Assembly (NCBI RefSeq): GCF_039523035.1
Contig: NZ_BAAAEN010000022.1
Coordinates: 54,494 to 118,493, forward strand
Direction of reading: 5' to 3'
Length of the DNA stretch: 64,000 nt
Origin: Pigmentiphaga daeguensis
GTDB lineage: Bacteria > Pseudomonadota > Gammaproteobacteria > Burkholderiales > Burkholderiaceae_B
Shown here piece by piece: positions 25,592 through 33,041 of the stretch. Position 1 is the first letter of the stretch, and each line of letters begins with the position of its first letter. The notes below the pieces were generated by a model that saw only the letters and a list, made by a program, of their open reading frames with translations, was not told the origin of the DNA and made no database searches. The position numbers were made by a program, and so were the translations under genes.

Positions 25592-27103
25592 ATGACTACC
25601 GTCATCAAGGAAGAAGACCTGATCCAGTCGATCGCCGACTCGATCCAGTTCATCAGCTACTACCACCCCGTCGACTACATCCGCCACCTGGCCCGCGCCT
25701 ACGAGCGCGAGCAGAATCCGGCGGCCAAGGACGCGATCGCCCAGATCCTGACCAACTCGCGCATGTGCGCCGAGGGCAAGCGCCCCATCTGCCAGGACAC
25801 GGGCATCGTCAACGTGTTCATGAAGATCGGCATGGACGTGCGCTTCGACACCCGGCGCACTCTGCAGGAACTGTGCGACGAGGGCGTGCGCCGCGGCTAC
25901 CTGAACCCGGACAACAAGCTGCGCGCCTCGGTGCTGGCCGATCCGCAGTTCGAGCGCAAGAACACCCGCGACAACACGCCCTGTGTGCTGAGCGTGGAGC
26001 TGGTTCCCGGCAATACCGTGGACGTGCAGGTCGCGGCCAAGGGCGGCGGCTCCGAGAACAAGACCAAGTTCGTCATGCTCAACCCCAGCGACTCGCTGGT
26101 GGACTGGGTGCTCAAGACCGTGCCCCTGATGGGCGCCGGCTGGTGCCCGCCCGGCATGCTGGGCATCGGCATCGGCGGCACGGCCGAGAAGGCCATGCTG
26201 ATGGCCAAGCAGTCGTTGATGGAAGACATCGACATGTACGAACTGCTCGAGCGCGGCCCCAGCAACAAGCTGGAAGAACTGCGCATCGAGCTGTACGAGA
26301 AGGTCAACGCGCTGGGCATCGGCGCCCAGGGCCTGGGGGGCCTGACAACCGTGCTGGACGTCAAGATCAGCATGTTCCCGACCCACGCCGCTTCCAAGCC
26401 GGTGGCCATGATCCCCAACTGCGCCGCCACCCGCCATGCGCACTTCGTGCTGGACGGTTCGGGCGCGGCCATCCTGACCCCGCCGTCGCTGGACGAGTGG
26501 CCCGACGTGCACTGGGCGCCGGACTACAACAAGTCCACGCGCGTCAACCTGGACACGCTGACCAAGGAAGAAGTCGCCTCGTGGCAGCCGGGCCAGACCC
26601 TGCTGCTGTCGGGCAAGATGCTGACCGGCCGCGACGCCGCCCACAAGCGCATCCAGGACATGCTGGCGCGCGGCGAGAAGCTGCCGGTGGACTTCACCAA
26701 CCGCGTCATCTACTACGTCGGTCCGGTCGATCCGGTGCGCGACGAGGTCGTCGGCCCGGCCGGCCCCACCACCGCCACGCGCATGGACAAGTTCACCGAC
26801 ATGATGCTGGAGCAGACCGGCCTGATCTCGATGATCGGCAAGGCCGAGCGCGGCCCCGTCGCCATCGAGTCCATCCGCAAGCACAAGTCGGCCTACCTGA
26901 TGGCCGTGGGCGGTTCGGCCTACCTGGTGTCCAAGGCCATCCGCAGCGCCAAGGTCGTGGGCTTCGAGGACCTGGGCATGGAAGCCATCTATGAGTTCGA
27001 CGTGCAGGACATGCCCGTGACCGTGGCCGTGGATGCCAACGGCACGTCGGTGCATGAAACCGGGCCGAAGACGTGGAAGGTCAAGATCGCTGAGATGGCT
27101 TGA
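25592..27103 (+). CDS. fumA: Fumarate hydratase, class I (4Fe-4S)
   Basis: Class I fumarase interconverts fumarate and malate in the TCA cycle using an oxygen-labile 4Fe-4S cluster. The 503-aa protein contains three candidate cluster cysteines in RPICQDTG (C67), GAGWCPPGMLGIGIGG and MIPNCAATRH. It also has the C-terminal beta domain with NRVIYYVGPVDPV, GPTTATRMDKF and VGGSAYLVSKAI. The ATG at 25592 follows a GGAG site. Copy B of an intergenic repeat begins at its stop codon. It would also consume fumarate produced by gentisate-pathway hydrolysis. Confidence 0.94.
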   Translation: MTTVIKEEDLIQSIADSIQFISYYHPVDYIRHLARAYEREQNPAAKDAIAQILTNSRMCAEGKRPICQDTGIVNVFMKIGMDVRFDTRRTLQELCDEGVRRGYLNPDNKLRASVLADPQFERKNTRDNTPCVLSVELVPGNTVDVQVAAKGGGSENKTKFVMLNPSDSLVDWVLKTVPLMGAGWCPPGMLGIGIGGTAEKAMLMAKQSLMEDIDMYELLERGPSNKLEELRIELYEKVNALGIGAQGLGGLTTVLDVKISMFPTHAASKPVAMIPNCAATRHAHFVLDGSGAAILTPPSLDEWPDVHWAPDYNKSTRVNLDTLTKEEVASWQPGQTLLLSGKMLTGRDAAHKRIQDMLARGEKLPVDFTNRVIYYVGPVDPVRDEVVGPAGPTTATRMDKFTDMMLEQTGLISMIGKAERGPVAIESIRKHKSAYLMAVGGSAYLVSKAIRSAKVVGFEDLGMEAIYEFDVQDMPVTVAVDANGTSVHETGPKTWKVKIAEMA

Positions 27104-27178
27104 CCCCCCCTACGCGCTTACGCGCGCCCCCCAGGGGGCGGCACTGGCGGACCGGCAAAGCCGGATCCGCTGTGCCCT
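27102..27178 (+). repeat. Intergenic repeat copy B
   Basis: The inverted counterpart of 24741-24822 begins at the fumarase stop codon. The two copies face each other across the UPF0114 and fumarase genes, and both contain a short dyad, CCGGCAAAGCCGG here. As a palindromic element right after a stop it could also act in transcription termination. Confidence 0.7.
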
Positions 27179-27287
27179 GGCAACTGCGGAGGCAACGGCG
27201 AGGCGGATGGAATTGTCCGACCCTATGCCCGCAGGATCGAGATGTTGCCTATGATCGCTCCTCGTTCTACGATCGAGAGCCGGCATC

Positions 27288-27686
27288 GTGCATGTTGAAC
27301 TTTTTACCTCGCTGACAGCTGTGGGCGTATCGGAAGAGCGCGCCAAGGCCGTCGTGCTTGCCATGGACTCCGCTATGGATGCGAAAATCGACTATGGGCA
27401 GGAAGGCATGCGGCGGGACATCGAGAGCCTGCATCGGGATATACAGGCTCTTGATCACAAGATAGATCTCGGCTTGAACGCCCTGCGGGGCGAGATGAAA
27501 TCCATGGAGCAGCGCACGGATGCCTCGCTGGCCGGACTGCGCGGCGAAATGCGCGCCATGGAAAGCCGGCTCGACACCAAGATCGATTCGGTCGGGCGTG
27601 AAATCGGTTACGTCAAGTGGTATGCCGCCTCGGCGGTGCCGGCGACCGCGCTGGTGCTCGGTCTGCTCAACTACCTGAAGGCGTAA
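27288..27686 (+). CDS. Small coiled-coil protein with C-terminal membrane anchor
   Basis: I do not recognise a function. The 132-aa product has a helical, charged coiled-coil middle with repeated LRGEM(K/R)(S/A)ME units (about residues 66-100) and one C-terminal hydrophobic segment (about 112-130), so it would be a tail-anchored coiled coil, similar in shape to DUF1640 proteins. The start is the GTG at 27288; no ATG gives the full domain. Its 3' end overlaps the convergent MFS gene by 20 bp. Confidence 0.6.
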   Translation: MHVELFTSLTAVGVSEERAKAVVLAMDSAMDAKIDYGQEGMRRDIESLHRDIQALDHKIDLGLNALRGEMKSMEQRTDASLAGLRGEMRAMESRLDTKIDSVGREIGYVKWYAASAVPATALVLGLLNYLKA

Positions 27687-28992
27687 GCCCTTCGGCCTCG
27701 TGGCCCCGCTTGACGCCGCGGGCCATGTCGACGTGCCGCAGCACCGCCAATCCGATCACGAAGAACAGTCCGGTGGACAGGATGCCCAGGCGGTGGTTGC
27801 CCTGGGTGGCCCAGGTCACGAGGCCGTAGGTCAGCGGGCCGATGATGGACGCGAGCCGGGTGGCGAAGGTCCACAGGGCGAAGAATTCGGCCAGGCGGGA
27901 AGCCGGTGCCAGGGCGCCGGTCATCGCCCGCCCGGCGCTCTGGCTGGATCCCATGCACAGTCCGGCGATGGTGGCGGCTGCCCAGAAGCCGCCCTGGCTG
28001 GTGGCGAAGAAGGCGATCAGCACCATCGCGATCCAGCCCAGCAGCGTGGCGGCCAGGGCCCGTTGGTGGCCGATGCGGTCCTCGACGAAGCCGAAGGCGA
28101 AGGCCCCGGCGGCGGCCGCGATGTTGACCAGGAACACCAGGGTCATGATCTGCGTCTGGCCGAACTTCATGACCTGCTCGGCATAGACGGCGGCCAGCGT
28201 GATGACGACGGCGATGCCGGCCTGGTAGAAGACGCCGCAGATCAGCAGCCGGCGGAAATCGGGGAAGGCACGCGAGTCGCGCCACGAAGCCGCGAGCTGG
28301 CGCATGACCGGCATGAAGCCTGGCCGCCCGCCAGCCGCGCGCGCGGGCCGGGCGCATTCGCGCAGGAACAGGAAGACCGGCACGGCGGCGGCGGCGAAGA
28401 CCGCGGCGGTGACCAGCATGGTCCAGGGTACGAAGTCGGTGGCGGGCCGGCCCGCCGCCTGCGCCGCGATCACGACCGCCAGCGACAGTCCCAGGGTCAG
28501 CATGCCGCCCACGTAGCCGAAGCTCCACCCCCAGCCTGAAACGCGGCCCAGGTACTGGGGCCGGGCGAGCTCGGGCAGGAAGGCGGCGATGACCGATTCG
28601 CCCACGCTGTAGCAGACGTTGGAGATGATGATCGCGGGTACCGCGATCCAGAAGCCGCCCGGCCCGGCAAGCGCCAGGGCCGCCGTGGCCGCCACGCAGC
28701 CCACGGTGCTGGCCGCCAGCAGCCGCTTCTTGGCGGCCTGGGCATCGGCCCAGGCGCCCAGGCCGGGCATGGCCAGCATCACGATCAAATAGGACAGCGA
28801 CAGGGTCGCCGTCCACGCCAGCGTGGCCCAGTGGGCATTGCCCGCCACCACGCCGACGAAATAGGCATTGAAGACGGCCGTCAGGACGACCGTCGTGTAG
28901 CCGGAGTTGGCGAAGTCATAAAGCGCCCAGGCGAAGACCTCGCGCCGGCGGACGCCCGGGTTCAGGGCGCCGCGCATGGACGGCCCGGACAT
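27667..28992 (-). CDS. MFS transporter (UMF1/Atg22-like)
   Basis: The 441-aa protein has 12 hydrophobic segments in two six-helix halves and the N-terminal FAWALYDFANSGYTTVV stretch characteristic of the UMF1 (Atg22-like) MFS subfamily. GMGSSQSAGRAMTGALAP-like sequence follows helix 8. I use the ATG at 28992; a TTG at 29001 and an ATG at 28977 are alternatives. It lies 23 bp after the HbpS-like gene in the same direction, so the two may be one operon. The substrate is unknown. Confidence 0.85.
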   Translation of the reverse strand: MSGPSMRGALNPGVRRREVFAWALYDFANSGYTTVVLTAVFNAYFVGVVAGNAHWATLAWTATLSLSYLIVMLAMPGLGAWADAQAAKKRLLAASTVGCVAATAALALAGPGGFWIAVPAIIISNVCYSVGESVIAAFLPELARPQYLGRVSGWGWSFGYVGGMLTLGLSLAVVIAAQAAGRPATDFVPWTMLVTAAVFAAAAVPVFLFLRECARPARAAGGRPGFMPVMRQLAASWRDSRAFPDFRRLLICGVFYQAGIAVVITLAAVYAEQVMKFGQTQIMTLVFLVNIAAAAGAFAFGFVEDRIGHQRALAATLLGWIAMVLIAFFATSQGGFWAAATIAGLCMGSSQSAGRAMTGALAPASRLAEFFALWTFATRLASIIGPLTYGLVTWATQGNHRLGILSTGLFFVIGLAVLRHVDMARGVKRGHEAEGLTPSGS

Positions 28993-29015
28993 GGCGGCCA
29001 ACCCGGCTGGCGGAC

Positions 29016-29423
29016 TCAGATTCCGAGCGCCGCGATGCCCGCGCGGGCGATCTGCGCATCTTCGTTGGACTTCACGCCGGACACGCCCACCGCGGCGATG
29101 GTCTCGCCTTCCACCACGACCGGCACGCCGCCTTCCAGCATGCCATGGATGGTGGGCACGGACAGGAACGAGGTGCGGCCATTGTTGACGACGTCTTCGT
29201 AGACCTTGGATTCACGGCGGCCCAGCGCGGCCGTATGGGCCTTGGAGGGGGCGATGTGGGCCGAGATCGCGGGAGCGCCGTCCAGCCGCAGCAGGCCCAG
29301 CAGGTGGCCGCCGTCGTCGACCACGGCGATGGAAACGGCCCACTTGTTGGCGAGCGCCTCGGCTTCGGCGGCGGCCAGGATTTTCTTGACGTCGTCGGCG
29401 GTCAGGACGTGCTTGGTCTTCAT
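29016..29423 (-). CDS. GlcG/HbpS-family haem-binding-like protein
   Basis: The 135-aa protein belongs to the small GlcG/HbpS family, members of which bind haem or accompany glycolate and propanediol use. Visible features are AEALANKWAVSIAVVDDGGHLLGLLRLDGAP, followed by SKAHTAALGRRESK and the glycine-rich GGVPVVVEGETIAAVGVSG near the C-terminus. No signal peptide is apparent. The ATG at 29423 is the only start giving the domain. It precedes the MFS gene in a probable two-gene operon. The exact ligand is not predictable. Confidence 0.82.
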   Translation of the reverse strand: MKTKHVLTADDVKKILAAAEAEALANKWAVSIAVVDDGGHLLGLLRLDGAPAISAHIAPSKAHTAALGRRESKVYEDVVNNGRTSFLSVPTIHGMLEGGVPVVVEGETIAAVGVSGVKSNEDAQIARAGIAALGI

Positions 29424-29579
29424 GGAGCGGAATCCTCGTTGGGGAAAAACGGGGATTGTAGGGCGTCCCCATGCCGGATTTATAGCTTTGCACGCACAAG
29501 TGCATTGACCTGGGCGCCGCCAAAGAGGTATCTTAGCGCCACTTTTGTATCATCTTGTGCCCAGCGTCCCCCTATACGA

Positions 29580-30311
29580 ATGAAAAAGGCCCGCATTCCC
29601 CTTCGCCTCCCTGCATCCCGGCCACGATTCCCGGCCGGCGGGGCGAAGGTCCGGAAAGCGGGTGGGAAGCTGGCCATGCTGGTCGGGTCCGCGATACTGG
29701 CCGGCTGCGCCACGCAATCGCCGCCCTCCCCGCAGAACGGTCCCTCGGCCGCTGCCGATACGCCCGCCAAGCGCGTGGCGCGGTACAGTCTGCCCAGCCA
29801 CCCCGTTCCGTCGTGGAAAGACAGCATCTCCCCCGTGCCGTCCCGCACCGAACCGCTGGATCCGGAAAAGATCCTGTCGGGCCAATGGCAGGACGACAAG
29901 TCCAACGCCACCGTGGGCGGCCAGGCCGAACTGGCGGCCTACGCCCTGAATTACCTGGGGGTGCGTTACCGCCTGGGCGGCTCGTCGCCCGAGGCCGGCT
30001 TCGATTGCAGCGGGCTGGTAGCCTACGTCAGCCGTGAAGTCCTGGGCCTGCAACTGCCGCGCCGGGCCGAGGAAATCAGCCGGGTGGGCGACCCCATCGA
30101 CATCGGCGACCTGCAACCCGGCGATCTGGTGTTCTACAACACCCTGCGCCGGAAATTCTCGCACGTGGGCATCTACCTGGGCGACGGCCGCTTCGTGCAC
30201 TCCCCCTCGTCGGGAGGGGTCGTGCGGGTCGAAAGCATGGACATGGCCTACTGGAAGAAGCGCTTCAACGGCGCCCGCCGCCTGGCTTCCTCGGAATCAG
30301 CTTCACGCTGA
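29580..30311 (+). CDS. NlpC/P60-family lipoprotein endopeptidase
   Basis: NlpC/P60 enzymes cut peptidoglycan stem peptides. The 243-aa protein has a lipobox at C43 (ILAGC) after a signal with an unusually long basic N-region of about 30 residues. A Pro-rich linker leads to the catalytic domain with C143 (FDCSGLVAY), H195 (FSHVGIYLGDG) and H207 (VHSPSSGG). It is probably anchored to the outer membrane facing the periplasm. The ATG at 29580 is used; a shorter start would leave too short a signal. Its 3' end overlaps the convergent DUF2325 gene by 47 bp. Confidence 0.88.
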   Translation: MKKARIPLRLPASRPRFPAGGAKVRKAGGKLAMLVGSAILAGCATQSPPSPQNGPSAAADTPAKRVARYSLPSHPVPSWKDSISPVPSRTEPLDPEKILSGQWQDDKSNATVGGQAELAAYALNYLGVRYRLGGSSPEAGFDCSGLVAYVSREVLGLQLPRRAEEISRVGDPIDIGDLQPGDLVFYNTLRRKFSHVGIYLGDGRFVHSPSSGGVVRVESMDMAYWKKRFNGARRLASSESASR

Positions 30312-30651
30312 CTTCTTCCTGCGCGAGGCGGGCGCACGGCGCGCCCGCCTCGGCGCCGCACAATCCACAGTTCTCGAGCGCCTGCTGCATCGAACACACC
30401 GATCGCCGGCAGGCCACCACCTGTATGCCCGCGCGCTGGGCGGCCTGGCGGAAGGCCTTCATCACGTTGTGCCCGAGGAAATCGGTCAGCAGGATCAGCA
30501 ACTCCGTGCCCGACGGCAGTTGCAGCGTCTTCTTCTGATGCGCCGGATCCCGCCCGCTGATATGGTGGGTGATGGCGATGTTGTGCCCCTTGAGCAGGTC
30601 CGGGATGTTGCCTAGCCGGTCTGCCCCGACCACGACTGCGCTGACTGCCAT
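30265..30651 (-). CDS. DUF2325 protein, cysteine-rich, Fur-boxed
   Basis: The function is unknown. The 128-aa protein belongs to DUF2325. Its N-terminal half is an alpha/beta fold (VVVGADRLGNIPDLL, ITHHISGRDPAH, LILLTDFLGHNVMKA) and the C-terminal half has a Cys cluster, C-x4-C-x8-C-x2-C followed by a further Cys, that could bind metal. I use the ATG at 30651, which has GGAGA upstream. A Fur-like box lies 32 bp before the start, so iron-dependent control is likely. The product may take part in iron or redox handling; that is inference. Confidence 0.72.
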   Translation of the reverse strand: MAVSAVVVGADRLGNIPDLLKGHNIAITHHISGRDPAHQKKTLQLPSGTELLILLTDFLGHNVMKAFRQAAQRAGIQVVACRRSVCSMQQALENCGLCGAEAGAPCARLAQEEVSVKLIPRKPGGGRR

Positions 30652-30682
30652 GACGATCTCCGTGATGTCGATTGCTTTCGCC

Positions 30683-30704
30683 AAATGATAATCATTCTCG
30701 TTAT
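30683..30704. promoter_or_regulatory. Fur box upstream of DUF2325 gene
   Basis: AAATGATAATCATTCTCGTT, followed by AT, matches the Fur consensus almost exactly over ATGATAATCATT. A second AT-rich Fur-like hexamer array follows at about 30711-30734. The site lies 32 bp upstream of the DUF2325 ATG on the minus strand. Confidence 0.75.
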
Positions 30705-30778
30705 AGAGTCAACAAGAATGATATGAATTCTCATTTGATTAAACTGATCGACATCGCTCCGGAGATAGGAAAAGCCTG

Positions 30779-31726
30779 TCAGCCCTGGTCCGATGGCTTG
30801 ATCGCATTCTGGACGACTTCCCGCGTCAGGCTGGGCGCCAGCAGTTCGACGAAGGTGTAGACGTAGTCCCGCAGAAAGGTGCCGGACTTCACGCCTATCC
30901 GGCTGGTGTGCATGCCGAACAGGCGCCCCACCGGCAGCCCGACCAGTCCGGTGTCGCGTCGGGGGTCGTAGGCGACCCCGGCGATGATCCCTATCCCCAG
31001 TCCCAGTTCCACGTAGGTCTTGATGACGTCGGCATCGATGGCCTCGAGCACGAAGTCCGGGTGGACATCCTGCGAGCTGAAGGCCTGGTCGATCGCGCTG
31101 CGGCCGGCGAAGGCGCGGTCATAGGTGATGACGGGATATTGCGCGAGCTGCTCCAGCGTCAGTTTCTTGGCCTGGGACGACGTCAGCTGGGCCAGGGGAT
31201 GGTCCGGCGTGACCACCACCACATGCTCCCAGGTATAGCAGGGCAGCGTCACCATGCCGGGAGTCAAGGCCAGCGCCTCGGTGGCGACCGCCAGGTCGGC
31301 CTGCTCGTTCAGCACCATGTCGGCCAACTGGCCCGGACTGCCCTGGATCAGCGACAGATGGACCTTGGGAAACAGCTTGCGGAAGGCGGGAATCACCTGC
31401 GGCAAGGCGTAGCGGGCCTGGGTGTGGGTGCAGGCGATGGTCAGGCCGCCTTCGTCGCGCCGGGCATATTCGTCGCTGACCTTCTTGAGGTTGTCGACCT
31501 CGCGCATGATGCGGTCGACGATCTGCGAGACGGCCAGGCCGGGCTTGGTCAGGCCCTTGATGCGCTTGCCATGGCGTTCGAAGATCTTCACGCCGAGTTC
31601 GTCTTCCAGTTCGATGATGGCCTTGGACACCCCTGGCTGGGACGTGTAGAGCATCCTCGCGGCTTCCGTCAGGTTGAAGTCGCGGCGCACGGTTTCCCGG
31701 ACGAATTTGAATTGCTGCAGGTTCAT
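30779..31726 (-). CDS. cysB: CysB-like LysR regulator
   Basis: CysB and Cbl control sulfate and organosulfur assimilation in response to N-acetylserine or APS. The 315-aa protein matches CysB in its N-terminus (MNLQQFKFVRETVRRDFNLTEAA) and has LYTSQPGVSKAIIELEDELG, THTQARYALP and the effector-domain block YVELGLGIGIIAGVAYD. I use the ATG at 31726. An inverted repeat (31807-31836) in the AT-rich upstream interval is a probable autoregulatory site. No cys biosynthetic genes are adjacent, so the target genes lie elsewhere. Confidence 0.88.
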   Translation of the reverse strand: MNLQQFKFVRETVRRDFNLTEAARMLYTSQPGVSKAIIELEDELGVKIFERHGKRIKGLTKPGLAVSQIVDRIMREVDNLKKVSDEYARRDEGGLTIACTHTQARYALPQVIPAFRKLFPKVHLSLIQGSPGQLADMVLNEQADLAVATEALALTPGMVTLPCYTWEHVVVVTPDHPLAQLTSSQAKKLTLEQLAQYPVITYDRAFAGRSAIDQAFSSQDVHPDFVLEAIDADVIKTYVELGLGIGIIAGVAYDPRRDTGLVGLPVGRLFGMHTSRIGVKSGTFLRDYVYTFVELLAPSLTREVVQNAIKPSDQG

Positions 31727-31806
31727 GGTGCGATTCACTATGGATCTGCCATCCAACCCGGACGGATGGGCCGTGGCAACCCATAGATCATAATGTAATA
31801 TACGAC

Positions 31807-31836
31807 ATGCTATTTATTATATTTAGTAATTAGCAT
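31807..31836. promoter_or_regulatory. Inverted repeat in AT-rich cysB promoter
   Basis: ATGCTA (31807-31812) and TAGCAT (31831-31836) flank an AT-rich 18-bp spacer, with further matching GAC/GTC bases outside. It lies about 80 bp upstream of the CysB-like start in an otherwise featureless 159-bp interval and is a candidate operator. Confidence 0.4.
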
Positions 31837-31885
31837 AGTCGGATTTCGCAGCATGGAGGCCACGGAACCTGCGCAGCCCCCGCGG

Positions 31886-32965
31886 CTAGGCCCCTTTCGG
31901 CGCCTTCACCCTGAGGCGGAAATACATCAGGGCCGCCGTCAGCGCGGCGACCGCCCCGTGCAACCCGACCAGGGCGACGAAGAAGTCCACCCGGCCGTTG
32001 TTCACCCAGGCCTTGGCCAGGTTGACCATGTTCAGGTAGAACAGGGCCACCAGCAGCGCGATCACGATGTCGCCGGAGCGGCCCAGCCGCGGATTCACCG
32101 CGCCCAGCGGAATGGCCAGCAGCGCCAGGTTGATGGCCAGCAGCGGCATGCTGACGCGCCAGAGCAATTCGCCGGCGGCGCCCTGCCCGCCTTCGCGCAG
32201 CAACTGCATGGTCGAGCGCGCCTTGGTGGACAGGTCATCGGCGGAAGGCGGGCCCTTGCTCTCCATCCGCACGCCGTATTTCTCGAAACTCATCAGGCGG
32301 AACTGCGGCGTGCCGGGTACGAATTCGTAGCGATGGCCGGATTCCAGCACCATGAAGCGGTCGCCGTTGGGCTGGTCCTCGAGCATGCCCCCGCCCGAGA
32401 CCAGCACGTTGAGCCGGCCGTTCTCTATCCAGCGCGCGAACACGTTGCTGACCCGGTCCACGGCGTCGTTGGCGGACTCCACGTAGAACACCCGGTCGAT
32501 CCCGCTGGACTCCAGGAACTGGCCCGGGGTGACCTTGGAGACGTCGGAACGCTGCTCGTAGCGCTGGCGGTACTCGGCGATCTGTTTCTGGGCCCAGGGC
32601 GAGGCGGCCAGGGTCAAGGTGGCGATCAATACCGCCGACGGAATGGCGAAGCGCAGGATGGGCCTGAACCAGTCGGCCAGGCTCAGGCCGCTGGAGAACC
32701 AGACCACCATCTCGGATTCGCGGTAATTGCGGGTGACCGTGGTCAGCACGGCGATGAACACCGAGACCGCGATGATGGTGGGCAGGGCGTTGATGGATGA
32801 GAACGCGGCGATGCCCGTGACCACGTCGGCGCCGATGCGGCCGGCCGCCGCCTCGCCCAGCAGGCGCACCAGCAGCACGCTGATCCATACGACCACGAGC
32901 GTGGAGAATACGACGCTGGCATGGCTGGTCAGTTCGTCTTTGACGGAGCGCTGGAACAGGGACAC
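31886..32965 (-). CDS. lptF: LPS export ABC transporter permease LptF
   Basis: LptF with LptG and LptB extracts lipopolysaccharide from the inner membrane and passes it to the Lpt bridge. The 359-aa protein has three N-terminal hydrophobic segments, a periplasmic beta-jellyroll region (about residues 130-255), and three C-terminal segments, as in YjgP/YjgQ proteins. It starts with GTG at 32965 without a strong ribosome site. It is divergent from pepA, the usual layout in Burkholderiales. LptG is expected just downstream but the gene that follows is cysB-like, so lptG is elsewhere. Confidence 0.9.
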   Translation of the reverse strand: MSLFQRSVKDELTSHASVVFSTLVVVWISVLLVRLLGEAAAGRIGADVVTGIAAFSSINALPTIIAVSVFIAVLTTVTRNYRESEMVVWFSSGLSLADWFRPILRFAIPSAVLIATLTLAASPWAQKQIAEYRQRYEQRSDVSKVTPGQFLESSGIDRVFYVESANDAVDRVSNVFARWIENGRLNVLVSGGGMLEDQPNGDRFMVLESGHRYEFVPGTPQFRLMSFEKYGVRMESKGPPSADDLSTKARSTMQLLREGGQGAAGELLWRVSMPLLAINLALLAIPLGAVNPRLGRSGDIVIALLVALFYLNMVNLAKAWVNNGRVDFFVALVGLHGAVAALTAALMYFRLRVKAPKGA

Positions 32966-33041
32966 GGTACTGGCCTGTGCGAGGGGCCCGCATCTGCGGG
33001 ATAATTGACAATCTCGCGACTACATACAGGAAGAATCGCGC

